From Clostridiales bacterium (GTDB lineage: Bacteria > Bacillota > Clostridia > Oscillospirales > Oscillospiraceae), in the NCBI GenBank assembly GCA_004557735.1, contig SFFV01000008.1, forward strand, positions 1-64,000: a DNA stretch of 64,000 bases, given 5' to 3'. Each line of letters begins with the position of its first letter. Position 1 is the stretch's first letter. A program made the translations under genes and the position numbers. The notes under the pieces are model-generated. The model saw only the letters and a list, made by a program, of their open reading frames with translations. It ran no database searches and was not told the DNA's origin. Below, piece by piece: positions 41,335 through 49,698 of the stretch.

Positions 41335-43038
41335 ATGCACCGTGAACCGTTTCAAAATCTGCTGCGCCGGTCCTTCATCGGCTATGTGGCAGCCATACTG
41401 GCGCTGATCTTGCTCCTGTATCTTGGCGGATTTGCGCTGAACTTCTTCGCCGTTGTCGTGCGCGGCTGCCGGAGGGACAATCAGGAGCTCGAAGCGGCGC
41501 TTACGCAGCAGCTCTCGGCCTACGAAAGCGGCGCCGCGGAGCTGGTCGGAGCGGACGCGCTGCGCCGTGCCGCGGAGAGCGGCGAGCAGGTGGAAGCCAA
41601 CCGCCTACTCTATGATTTCACGAATCAGCAGGAGCTGCGCGCGTATTTTGTGCTCCTCGGCACGGATATGCAGGTGCTCAGCTCCAACTTCAGCGCACAC
41701 AACCAGGCGATCTTCGCCTCGTCCGCATTTGCCGCGGGCGCCGCGGCGCGCATGAAACAGGAGCCGGCGGCAACGCTGTGCTATGTCTGTACTGCGCCGG
41801 TGAGCAGCGAGCAGGCATGCGCCTATACGATCTGCCGCGCCGTGCCGGACAGGACCGGGGCTGCGGCGGGGTACCTGCTTCTGAATCTCCGGCAGGAGGG
41901 CTTCCGGGACGCTGTGCGCGATACCGACTCCGAGGTGCTGCTGACGGACCGGTACGACAATCTCATCTATACGACGCTCGACCCCAGGGAGGATCCGCAG
42001 GACAAGCAGCCGAGCAACAAGTTTTCCCTCCCGCTCGAAAACGACGGCATCCTCTCGCTGGACGGCAGCCGGTATTATGCTGTCCGGGGGACCGTCGGGC
42101 CGCAGGCGCTGCGGCTCTGCACGCTCACGTCGCTGGACATGCAGCTGCGGATGCTGCTGTACAGCGCCGGACTTTTCATCGTGCTGCTTCTGCTTCTCTC
42201 CGGTGTGGTCGTTGCCATGACGAGAGCGTTCACGCGCCGGAACGCCATGGAGCTCGGCGAGCTGACGGCAGCCGTGGAGAATCTCTCCAAAAACGGCGGC
42301 GCGGAGGCGCTGCCGCCGCAGTGTTCCGAGGAATCGCAGGCGCTCTATACCCGTTTCCGGGAACTGATCGCCCATAACGACGAGCTTCTTGACCGGCGCC
42401 GTCAGATGGAGATCAAAAATCTCGAGGAGCAGTTCAATCCGCATTTTGTCTATAACGTCATGGAGACCGTGCGCTATCAGATCAGCGAGGACCCGGAAAC
42501 GGCCTCGGAAATGCTGGTCTCGTTCGCCTCGCTCATGCGCTACAGCGTCAACTACGGCCATACGAAAGTGTCTCTGGAAACGGATGTGGAGTATGTAAAC
42601 GACTACCTGCTGCTGCAGAAGGCACGGTACAATAACTGCCTGCTCTATGAGTTTGATATCCCGGAGGAACTGCTCGAATGCCGTGTCCCGAAGCTCCTTT
42701 TGCAGCCGGTCATCGAAAACAGCATCGTCCACGGTTACCGTGCCGGGCGGACGCTCTCGATCCGCGTGCAGGCGGAGCACCGGGACGATGTGCTGCGCTT
42801 CACCGTAACGGACGACGGCGCCGGCATCCCCGCCGGGCGCCTGGCCGAGCTGCGGGAGAGCTTTGAGCGCGATCTTACGAACGAGTATGCCGCCCATGTG
42901 GGGCTTTATAACATTCAGAAGGTCATTCAACTGACCTACGGCGCGCCCTATGGCGTGCAGATCGAGAGCACGGAAGGGCAGGGCACCGCTGTGACGCTGA
43001 TCATCCCCTATGAAGTGGAGGAGAACGAGGGATGCTGA
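41335..43038 (+). CDS. Membrane sensor histidine kinase, YesM/LytS-like
   Basis: The 567-residue protein has an N-terminal helix (about 14-38), a large extracellular sensor domain (about 40-280) and a second helix (about 282-302). A linker follows, then the His_kinase domain with EEQFNPHFVYNVMETVRYQI, where His in FNPHF is phosphorylated. The ATPase domain carries LLLQPVIENSIVHGY and VTDDGAGIP. AGGGAGGG precedes the ATG at 41335. It overlaps the next gene, a YesN-like regulator, by 7 bp, and probably senses the ligand of the importer encoded upstream. Confidence 0.9.
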   Translation: MHREPFQNLLRRSFIGYVAAILALILLLYLGGFALNFFAVVVRGCRRDNQELEAALTQQLSAYESGAAELVGADALRRAAESGEQVEANRLLYDFTNQQELRAYFVLLGTDMQVLSSNFSAHNQAIFASSAFAAGAAARMKQEPAATLCYVCTAPVSSEQACAYTICRAVPDRTGAAAGYLLLNLRQEGFRDAVRDTDSEVLLTDRYDNLIYTTLDPREDPQDKQPSNKFSLPLENDGILSLDGSRYYAVRGTVGPQALRLCTLTSLDMQLRMLLYSAGLFIVLLLLLSGVVVAMTRAFTRRNAMELGELTAAVENLSKNGGAEALPPQCSEESQALYTRFRELIAHNDELLDRRRQMEIKNLEEQFNPHFVYNVMETVRYQISEDPETASEMLVSFASLMRYSVNYGHTKVSLETDVEYVNDYLLLQKARYNNCLLYEFDIPEELLECRVPKLLLQPVIENSIVHGYRAGRTLSIRVQAEHRDDVLRFTVTDDGAGIPAGRLAELRESFERDLTNEYAAHVGLYNIQKVIQLTYGAPYGVQIESTEGQGTAVTLIIPYEVEENEGC

Positions 43039-43787
43039 AGGTTTTGCTGGTGGAGGATGAAAATCTGATCCGCCGGGGACTGCAGTACAAAATGGACTGG
43101 ACGGAGGTCAACTGTGTGGTCGTCGGAGAGGCGGCCACCGGGCAGGAGGGCCTTGCCCGGATGAAAGAGCTGCGCCCGGATATTGTTATCACGGACATCC
43201 GCATGCCCGATATGGACGGGCTGGAAATGCTGCGCGAGGGACGCGCCGTCTGTCCGTTTCATGCGATCATCATCTCCGGATACGGCGAGTTTGACTACGC
43301 GCAGCAGGCCATCCGGCTGGGCGTGGCGGAATACCTGCTCAAGCCCGTGGACGTGAACGAGCTCAAGAACTGCTTGCGGCGCATCGCCGCGGGAGCGCCG
43401 GGCGGGAAAAGCGCGGAGGCGCCGGAGATCGACGAAAAGCCCGCGCCGCTGCAAAACAAATATGCCGAGGCTATGATGCAGTACATCCGGCAGCATTACC
43501 CCGAACATATTTCACTCACCGATCTGAGCCGGCGGCTGAACATCTCCTGCACGCACCTGAACGCCAAGTTTAAGGCGGAAACGGGCTACACGTTCCACGA
43601 CTTTCTGAACTACTACCGCATCCGGCGCGCTGTTGAGCTCCAGAAGCGCGGCGAGCACAAGCTCTATGAGATCGCGGAGCTGGTGGGCTTTTCCGATTAT
43701 AAGTATTTCAACAAGGTCTATAAAAAGTATACCGGCTATTCGCCCAACGTGATCTTTCCGCGTGAGGACGAAAAGGACCGGACATGA
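43032..43787 (+). CDS. Response regulator with AraC-type output domain, YesN-like
   Basis: The 251-residue protein has a receiver domain (VLLVEDENLIRRGL, Asp in DIVITDIRMPDMDGLEM, KPVDVNEL). After a short linker comes an AraC helix-turn-helix domain (YIRQHYPEHISLTDLSRRLNISCTHLNAKFK, IAELVGFSDYKYFNKVYKKYTGYSP). It should activate transcription upon phosphorylation by the preceding kinase. The ATG at 43032 lies inside the kinase 3' end. The likely target is the importer promoter at 37219, by analogy with YesM/YesN loci. Confidence 0.92.
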   Translation: MLKVLLVEDENLIRRGLQYKMDWTEVNCVVVGEAATGQEGLARMKELRPDIVITDIRMPDMDGLEMLREGRAVCPFHAIIISGYGEFDYAQQAIRLGVAEYLLKPVDVNELKNCLRRIAAGAPGGKSAEAPEIDEKPAPLQNKYAEAMMQYIRQHYPEHISLTDLSRRLNISCTHLNAKFKAETGYTFHDFLNYYRIRRAVELQKRGEHKLYEIAELVGFSDYKYFNKVYKKYTGYSPNVIFPREDEKDRT

Positions 43788-43836
43788 ATACATCCCCTCC
43801 CGCGTTCATAGGATGTCCGCGAGGGGGGATAAATTT

Positions 43837-44616
43837 ATGATGGCAGGTAAAATCGGCGGCTTTCTCTCACGGCAAAACAAATTTGTTTCCGGCGCGGCGC
43901 TCGTGCTCGCTGTCGCGGCGATCTTCGCATTCGTATACTCTCCGCGCGTCGTCGGCGCGGCGGTCACGGAGCGGGAGCTGCCCGTTTACAGCGTGGAGCG
44001 GGACGGAAAATTCGTGAGCCTTTCGTTCGACGCGGCCTGGGGCAACGAAGATACGCAGATGCTCATCGACATACTGGCAAAGTACGGCGTGAAAGCAACG
44101 TTCTTTGTTGTCGGCGAGTGGGTGGACAAATACCCGGAGAGTGTAAAGGCGCTCCACGACGCCGGACACGAGGTGATGAACCATTCCGATGCGCACCCTC
44201 ACATGGCGAAGCTCACCGCAAAACAGATCATCGATGAGGTGGATCGCTGCAACGACAAGATCGAGGCGGTCACCGGCGTGCGGCCGACGCTGTTTCGCTG
44301 TCCTTACGGCGAGTATGACGACAACGTCATCGGCACCGTGAACGGCATGGGACTTACGGCGGTGCAGTGGGATACCGACTCGCTTGACTGGAAAAAGCTG
44401 ACGGCGGGCGAGATCTACAAGCGGGTATCGTCCAAGGTGCAGCCGGGGAGCATCGTGCTGTTTCACAACGCGGGACTGCACACGCCCGAGGCGCTGCCCT
44501 CCATCATCGAATACCTGCTCGCGGAGGGGTATACGATCGTGCCGGTCTCCGAGATACTGCTCACCGGCGATACCTACATCGACCACACCGGCCGTCAGCA
44601 CGCCGCCGGCACATAA
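43837..44616 (+). CDS. pdaB: PdaB-type polysaccharide deacetylase (sporulation)
   Basis: The 259-residue protein has one N-terminal helix (about 18-38) and a NodB domain with LSFDAAWGNEDT, the first motif in the form typical of PdaB. Further motifs are MNHSDAHPHM (metal His), RCPYGEYDD, WDTDSLDWK and VLFHN (late His). PdaB is needed for stable spores in Bacillus, so this gene suggests a spore-forming host. GAGGGGGG lies 8 bp before the ATG at 43837. No clear sigma-E/G promoter could be read upstream. Confidence 0.85.
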   Translation: MMAGKIGGFLSRQNKFVSGAALVLAVAAIFAFVYSPRVVGAAVTERELPVYSVERDGKFVSLSFDAAWGNEDTQMLIDILAKYGVKATFFVVGEWVDKYPESVKALHDAGHEVMNHSDAHPHMAKLTAKQIIDEVDRCNDKIEAVTGVRPTLFRCPYGEYDDNVIGTVNGMGLTAVQWDTDSLDWKKLTAGEIYKRVSSKVQPGSIVLFHNAGLHTPEALPSIIEYLLAEGYTIVPVSEILLTGDTYIDHTGRQHAAGT

Positions 44617-44620
44617 CATA

Positions 44621-44680
44621 AAAAAGGCTCCCTTGCGTAAAGGGAGCCGGCTCGCCGAAGGCGAGAGTGAGGGATCGCGG
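44621..44680. repeat. Palindromic intergenic repeat, also a minus-strand terminator
   Basis: GGCTCCCTT pairs with AAGGGAGCC (44626-44648), with T-rich sequence on the minus side (44619-44625). A second CTCGCC/GGCGAG stem and GAGTGAGGGATCGCGG follow. The core matches the element at 25905. Confidence 0.65.
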
Positions 44681-44719
44681 ACCGCCGCCCCGTGCAGACC
44701 GGGGAGGCGGTCGATTTTT
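44680..44719 (+). terminator. Terminator of pdaB
   Basis: GACCGCCGCCCCG pairs with CGGGGAGGCGGTC (one mismatch), followed by GATTTTTA, just at the 3' end of the convergent MORN gene. Confidence 0.75.
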
Positions 44720-46007
44720 ACATTCCGGTATAAATATCCCCTGCCAGAAGGACAAGACATTCCTTCTCTTCGCCGAGCGTGTTGACATACGGGCTCACGG
44801 CAAGGGGCACGGCGTATATGTGGAAGGGATTTCCGCGAGACAGCCGGTCAACGCTTCCGGGGACGATCACGAAGCACGGGTACCGGTAATTCCGGTCGGA
44901 GGCGAAAATGCAAGTCATCTCCGCGCCGCCGGGGACGAGAGCGCCGGTGCGCGCCGTGAGGATGCGCAGACTGTAGATCTCCATCCAGTACGGCTCCTCG
45001 CGGAAGGAGCTGTCCGAAAAGCACTGCGCGATCGAAGCGTTTTTGACCCGCAGCGCTGCATAGGCGGAGTTGAAGAAATCCTGATGATCCGCGCGTTCCC
45101 AGAGATCGGGCGTTCCGCGCAGAAAAGCGAGCTGGCTCTCCGTGAGACCGAACACCGGTTCGCATGTGCCGAGAGAGACGAGCGTTTCCGGCCCGTCGGG
45201 GGTAAAGCGCCCGGCGGTGAACGTACCGGTGCGCGTATAAAGGCTTTCCGCATCGTAGACGAGCGTTCCCGCGCCGTCCATGAGCCCGTCCGCCCATTCG
45301 CCCGTGTAGGTGAACGGAACGCCGGACTCACTCTCGCCGGTGAATACGCCCTCGCCGTCCGGCAGGCCGTTTCGGCCGTCCCCGGCGTAGGCTCCGGCCG
45401 TCTCGCGGCCTTCGACGGAGACAATGCAGCGCTCGTCCGTCATAACGCCGTCCCCGGCGATCTCGCCGCCGCTCCAGCCGCCGTCCCAGACAAATTGCTG
45501 ACCGACGGCGTTCGTGCCGCCGAAAAGCCCTTTGCCCTCGGGTCCGGCGCTTTCAAGCGGGCCGGTATATGTGCCGGAAAAGCGGCTCCCGCCGTGCAGG
45601 ATCTCCCACGGCAGATCGGCCGCCTCACCGCGTACCGCCGTGCCGCCGGAAAACTTGCCGGTGAACAACGCGCCTGAGGGGAGCGTGAACGCACCCTCGC
45701 CGTCCGGCAATCCGGAAACGAGCGCGCCGGTGTATGTTCCTTCCTCTACGCGTCCGAAGAGCGCGGCGCGGCAGGGAACGTTTTCGCCCTCGCCGGTGAG
45801 AAGGCGCTCGGCGGTGAGCGTCCCTTCAAACCGCCAGCCGCTGCCCTGCACGGCGCCGGTATAGATGTCTTTGGAAAGCGTGCCGGTAAAGGCCGCCGTT
45901 TCCGCGGGGAAGGAGAGCGTGAGAGGCTCCTCGGTCAGCTGCCTTGTACAGCCGGCGAGAAGAAGCAGCGGGAGCAGCGCCGAAAAAAGAAGAAATCGTT
46001 TTTTCAT
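44718..46007 (-). CDS. Lipoprotein with MORN repeats
   Basis: The 429-residue protein has a lipoprotein signal (LLLLAGC, Cys about 20), then MORN-like repeats with the Y-x-G-x-x-x-x-G-x-x-x-G-x-G pattern. Examples are TYTGALVSGLPDGEGAF, TYTGPLESAGPEGKGLF, AYAGDGRNGLPDGEGVF and TYTGEWADGLMDGAGTL. A C-terminal domain (about 280-429) of unknown fold follows, containing SDRNYRYPCFVIV. MORN repeats usually bind lipids or proteins. It starts 12 bp after the transglutaminase-like gene and shares its transcript. The cell-surface function is unknown. Confidence 0.8.
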   Translation of the reverse strand: MKKRFLLFSALLPLLLLAGCTRQLTEEPLTLSFPAETAAFTGTLSKDIYTGAVQGSGWRFEGTLTAERLLTGEGENVPCRAALFGRVEEGTYTGALVSGLPDGEGAFTLPSGALFTGKFSGGTAVRGEAADLPWEILHGGSRFSGTYTGPLESAGPEGKGLFGGTNAVGQQFVWDGGWSGGEIAGDGVMTDERCIVSVEGRETAGAYAGDGRNGLPDGEGVFTGESESGVPFTYTGEWADGLMDGAGTLVYDAESLYTRTGTFTAGRFTPDGPETLVSLGTCEPVFGLTESQLAFLRGTPDLWERADHQDFFNSAYAALRVKNASIAQCFSDSSFREEPYWMEIYSLRILTARTGALVPGGAEMTCIFASDRNYRYPCFVIVPGSVDRLSRGNPFHIYAVPLAVSPYVNTLGEEKECLVLLAGDIYTGM

Positions 46008-46019
46008 GTTCCGCTCCTT

Positions 46020-47261
46020 TCAGCCCGGCAGCAGCTCGCCGGCGAGCGAACGCGGCAGCATATCGTCCGAAACGGCAAACTCTTTGTATCCGTGGCGTTG
46101 ACGCGCGGCATCGGTCATTTCATAAAGATCGGGATCCCCGCTGCGGTCGCGGCGTACGGCCATCTCGATCTCCACATCGTAGGTATACCGCTCGCCGCCG
46201 CGTAATATCTCCACCCAGCCGTGCGGCGCGTCCGTGTTGCCGTAGGTGCCGCTGACGATCTTCGCGTCAAAGCCAAGCGCGCGCGCCGCCGCCCAGAACG
46301 CCGCAGCGTAGCAGTAGCAGTTGCCGCGCCCGGTTGAGTACATCGTGAGCGCCTCCTGCGTCGCCCAGCCGACGTCGCCGACCTTGTAGTAGTGGCGGCG
46401 CAGATACGCGAAGCTGTCGCGGACATAAAGATACATTGCGCGCAGCATCTCGTCGCGTGTCATGGAATCGTCGGTCGCGCCGCGCAGCGCGGCGAGAACA
46501 TAGCCGTCCAGCTCGGCGTTGCCGGAGGTGTAGCGCCCGGCGCCGTCAAAATAGAGCGAGCCGGAATACGCGTTTTTGAGGAAATAGCCGTCCGCCCCGA
46601 CGCAGTAGAGCTGCGAGTCGATCAGGATCGGCCCCTCGGCGGGACGACCGTCCGGCCCGTCCCATACGGCCGCGCCGTCCGCAGCGACATATATGTCGCC
46701 GCTGCCCCATTCGCCGGGGACAACATCGGGGTAAAATGCCGTTTCCGCATCGGCGGCGGGCAGAGAAAAGAGCCGGTTAAAAAATACCGCGGCCTCGGCG
46801 CGCGTGACGTTCTCGCCGCCGTGCAGCGCAATGGCCGTCATGGCATTTTCCACATGATCCGCGGGGAAAACGCCCTCAAGAAGCGCCGCGAGCGAGGTTT
46901 CCGTAAGCGGGAGAGAGCCGTCGTCCACGGAGAGAGAAAGACCGGCGGCGTGCTCCACGGCGTCCGCGGCTTCCCCGGCGGTCAGCGTATCCGCGCCGCG
47001 GAAAAGACCCGCGCTGCAGTGCATGTACCCCGCGGCGTACGCCGGCGCGGCAGCGGGCTCCGGCGTTGGTTCGGCTGTCGTTTCCGGCGATGGCCGGGAA
47101 GAAGCTGCCGCCGGAGCCGACGTGCGGAGAAGCCCGATGCCGGGGCAGAAGAGCGCGAGCGCCGCAAGCAGCGCAACAACGCCCGCTGCGCTCAGAGCGA
47201 TGAGACAGACATTTTTTTTCCGGCTTTTCACCGGTTTTTTCGTTTCGTTTACCTCGACCAT
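46020..47261 (-). CDS. Membrane-anchored transglutaminase-like protein with SLH-like segment
   Basis: The 413-residue protein has one N-terminal helix (about 17-40), a Pro/Ala/Glu linker and an SLH-like region (VTRAEAAVFFNRLF, then FYPDV). The C-terminal transglutaminase-like domain has a plausible triad: Cys in GRGNCYCYAAAF, His in APHGWVEI and Asp in YTYDVEIE. Bacterial members act as proteases, amidases or crosslinkers on the cell surface. CGGAGG precedes the ATG. It is in one operon with the MORN lipoprotein, so the two may cooperate. Confidence 0.8.
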   Translation of the reverse strand: MVEVNETKKPVKSRKKNVCLIALSAAGVVALLAALALFCPGIGLLRTSAPAAASSRPSPETTAEPTPEPAAAPAYAAGYMHCSAGLFRGADTLTAGEAADAVEHAAGLSLSVDDGSLPLTETSLAALLEGVFPADHVENAMTAIALHGGENVTRAEAAVFFNRLFSLPAADAETAFYPDVVPGEWGSGDIYVAADGAAVWDGPDGRPAEGPILIDSQLYCVGADGYFLKNAYSGSLYFDGAGRYTSGNAELDGYVLAALRGATDDSMTRDEMLRAMYLYVRDSFAYLRRHYYKVGDVGWATQEALTMYSTGRGNCYCYAAAFWAAARALGFDAKIVSGTYGNTDAPHGWVEILRGGERYTYDVEIEMAVRRDRSGDPDLYEMTDAARQRHGYKEFAVSDDMLPRSLAGELLPG

Positions 47262-47294
47262 GGGATGCCTCCGAAAAAAGTGTGCGGGCGATGC

Positions 47295-47326
47295 GCAAAA
47301 AATGAGCGGCGCGCGAAGCGCCGCTC
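47295..47326 (-). terminator. Terminator of asnA (minus strand)
   Basis: GAGCGGCGC pairs with GCGCCGCTC around GCGAA; on minus it is followed by ATTTTTTGCG. Confidence 0.75.
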
Positions 47327-47329
47327 AAA

Positions 47330-47445
47330 AAGCCTCGCAGAGTTTGCTCCCGCAGGCGCATGTAAATTCACTCCGGCAGTATGTGCGTCAAAGAAAAATC
47401 TGCCGGCCCGCAAACGCCCTTGCGGCGAAGCGGGGGGTTGTTTGA
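47330..47445 (-). repeat. Second copy of the dispersed intergenic repeat (reverse orientation)
   Basis: Its reverse complement shares ordered blocks with 29396-29540: a GCGGGCCGG block, a GACGCACA block, a GCCGG block and CTGCGGGAGCAAACTC. It fills the gap between asnA and its terminator. Confidence 0.7.
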
Positions 47446-48459
47446 TTACAGCAGATGGACGCCGCGAGCCTTGCAAAGGTTCACGGTTTCTTCATCCCAA
47501 ACGCCGGATTGCACTTCTCCGATGTGCGCGCAGCCGATGAGCAGCATGCAAAGCCGTGACTGGCCGATACCGCCGCCCATCGTAAGGGGCATTTCCCCGG
47601 CGAGCAGCGCCTTGTGGAACGGCAGAGACCGGCGCTCGTCGCAGCCGGCGAGCGTGAGCTGGCGGTCCATGCTCTCGGGACTGACGCGGATACCCATGGA
47701 GGATACTTCAAACGCGCGGTCGAGCACGGTGTTGCGGAAGATGATGTCGCCGTTCAGCTCCCAATCGTCATAGTCGGGGGCGCGTCCGTCGTGCTTTTGG
47801 CCGGAGCGGAGCGTCTTGCCGATCTGCATGATGAAGCAGGTCGGGTGCGTTTTGGTGTACTCGTTCTCGCGCTCGGAGGGCGTAAGCTCGGGATACATAT
47901 CCTCAAGCTCCTGGCTTGTGATAAAAGAAACGTCGCGGCTCAGATGAGCGTGCAGCTGCGGGAATTCCCATTCCAGCTCGTCGCCGGTCATACAGATGGC
48001 CGTTACGATGCGCCGCACGGCGTCCTTGAGATAGCTGAGATTGCGGTCCTCCTCGCGGATGACCTTTTCCCAGTCCCACTGGTCCACATAGACCGAGTGA
48101 AGGTTGTCGAGCACCGCTTCGTCGCGCCGGATGGCGTTCATGTCGGTGTAAAGGCCCTTGCCCTCATAGAAGTTGTACTCGCGCAGCGCCCAGCGCTTCC
48201 ACTTGGCCAGAGACTGCACGACCTGGCACTCCGCGCCGTCCACGGCGGGAACATCAAAGGAGACCGGGCGCTCGATGCCGTTCAGGTCATCGTTGAGACC
48301 GGTGTCGGTGCGCACGAACAGCGGCGCGGACACGCGCTTGAGATTCAGCGCCGAGCCCAGATTCTTTTGAAAGCTCCTCTTGATGAATTCGATGGCTCTC
48401 TGCGTCTCGTAGACGTTCAGCCGGGGCGTGTACCCTTCGGGAATAATGCAGCCGCTCAT
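47446..48459 (-). CDS. asnA: Aspartate--ammonia ligase (AsnA)
   Basis: The 337-residue protein has AsnA length and motifs: YETQRAIEFIKRSFQKNL, VSAPLFVRTDTGLNDDLNG, SLAKWKRWALREY, SVYVDQWDWEKVI and GGGIGQSRLCMLLI. It makes asparagine from aspartate, ammonia and ATP. AAGGAGGGG precedes the ATG. It lies 54 bp downstream of a WYL regulator on the same strand and may share its transcript; the gap is too short for a T-box leader. Confidence 0.95.
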   Translation of the reverse strand: MSGCIIPEGYTPRLNVYETQRAIEFIKRSFQKNLGSALNLKRVSAPLFVRTDTGLNDDLNGIERPVSFDVPAVDGAECQVVQSLAKWKRWALREYNFYEGKGLYTDMNAIRRDEAVLDNLHSVYVDQWDWEKVIREEDRNLSYLKDAVRRIVTAICMTGDELEWEFPQLHAHLSRDVSFITSQELEDMYPELTPSERENEYTKTHPTCFIMQIGKTLRSGQKHDGRAPDYDDWELNGDIIFRNTVLDRAFEVSSMGIRVSPESMDRQLTLAGCDERRSLPFHKALLAGEMPLTMGGGIGQSRLCMLLIGCAHIGEVQSGVWDEETVNLCKARGVHLL

Positions 48460-48513
48460 GTTTACCCCTCCTTGTAAAAATTTTTTTGAGATATGCGCGG
48501 CAAAAAAACAAAA

Positions 48514-49506
48514 CTAAATCTGATACGCTTCCGTGAGCTTTCGGAGATGCGCGCGCAGCGCTTCCACGGCGCTCTCCGGCGAGAGAAGCTTCATATCCCC
48601 GCCGAACGAGCAGACCCAGCCGAAAAACGGCGCGCTCACCGCCACCGGAACGGTCACCGTGAAATATCCCTCCCGCGAGGGGATGAGCATGGTATCCGCG
48701 CCGAACCGGTCGATCACGGCTCCGGCGAGCGTATCGCGGCATTCAAGCCGGATGTTTTCCGGCGTGCCGGAAAACATACCGAAATGGGCGCTCGTATACT
48801 CGCTCATGTCGAGCGCGGCGAACGCCTCGCGCCCTTCGCGCCCGTCCCCGGCGGTGCGCAGATCGAAGATCTTGTCCACGCGGTAATGCCGGATGGCGGA
48901 AGCGCTGCTGTCGTAGCCGATGAGGTAATAGTTCTCATCGTCCCACAGCAGGGCATAGGGGCTCACGTCGTACCATGCGCCGCCGCGGCGCAGCACACGC
49001 CGGCCGCGCCCGTCGTAACCGGCGTAGTGGAACCGGATGAGCTTGTCGCCGTTGATGGCGGCGTGCAGCTCGTCCACCAGATAGTATATGGATTCATTCA
49101 TCGCCTTGATGCGGTTCTTGACGACGACCTGCCGCCGCAGGCTCTTGGCCTGATGAACGCTGGCCAGCCCCTCGAGCTTCGCGATCAGCTCCAGCGACTT
49201 CCTGCGCGTGATGAACCGGGAGGACTGCACGCTGTCGGCCAGCAGCCGGAGCTCCGGGAGCTGGAACGCCCGCTCGCCGATATACCAGCCGCTGCGGTTC
49301 CCGTCGCGGACACGGATCAGATCCAGACCGAAGGATTGCAGTGCCTCCATATCGCTGTATACGCTTTTGCGCTCGGCGCTTATGCCCTCCGAGGCGAGAT
49401 ATTCGAGAAGCTGTGCCGTGGAGACCGGGTGTTCCTCGTCGGAATTGCGTTCGAGATACTGCCGGAGCAGCAGCAGCTTAAGCTTCTGATTGGCGGAGCG
49501 TGCCAC
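48514..49506 (-). CDS. WYL-domain transcriptional regulator
   Basis: The 330-residue protein has an N-terminal winged helix-turn-helix (about 5-70, with VSTAQLLEYLASEGISAERKSVYSDMEAL), a linker helix and a WYL domain (about 140-230). The domain contains KLIRFHYAGYDGRG, DVSPYALLWDDENYYLIGYD and a C-terminal extension. WYL proteins bind small ligands or nucleic acid and regulate diverse genes. The GTG at 49506 is preferred because GGGGGAAATC sits upstream of it; TTG at 49521 has none. It is upstream of asnA. Confidence 0.85.
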   Translation of the reverse strand: MARSANQKLKLLLLRQYLERNSDEEHPVSTAQLLEYLASEGISAERKSVYSDMEALQSFGLDLIRVRDGNRSGWYIGERAFQLPELRLLADSVQSSRFITRRKSLELIAKLEGLASVHQAKSLRRQVVVKNRIKAMNESIYYLVDELHAAINGDKLIRFHYAGYDGRGRRVLRRGGAWYDVSPYALLWDDENYYLIGYDSSASAIRHYRVDKIFDLRTAGDGREGREAFAALDMSEYTSAHFGMFSGTPENIRLECRDTLAGAVIDRFGADTMLIPSREGYFTVTVPVAVSAPFFGWVCSFGGDMKLLSPESAVEALRAHLRKLTEAYQI

Positions 49507-49549
49507 GGCGATTTCCCCCAATTGTTTTGTTTTTGAAAACTATTTTGTC

Positions 49550-49578
49550 ATTATAATACCAAATCTTTGACAATGCAA
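49550..49578 (-). promoter_or_regulatory. Promoter of the WYL regulator
   Basis: On minus TTGCAT (49578-49573) and TATAAT (49555-49550) are 17 bp apart. Confidence 0.65.
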
Positions 49579-49591
49579 TGGGGAAAAGACA

Positions 49592-49620
49592 TTGAATCCG
49601 TGTCCGAAAAAGATTATAAT
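49592..49620 (+). promoter_or_regulatory. Promoter of the cobalamin nucleotide-loop operon
   Basis: TTGAAT (49592-49597) and TATAAT (49615-49620) are 17 bp apart. The leader of about 70 bases is too short for a cobalamin riboswitch. Confidence 0.75.
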
Positions 49621-49698
49621 AATGAAAAATGACGAAACCTCCGCGCGGCGCCGCTGAAAAGAGTTTTCCCCGCGGACAGGAGAAAACCGGAGCATTTT

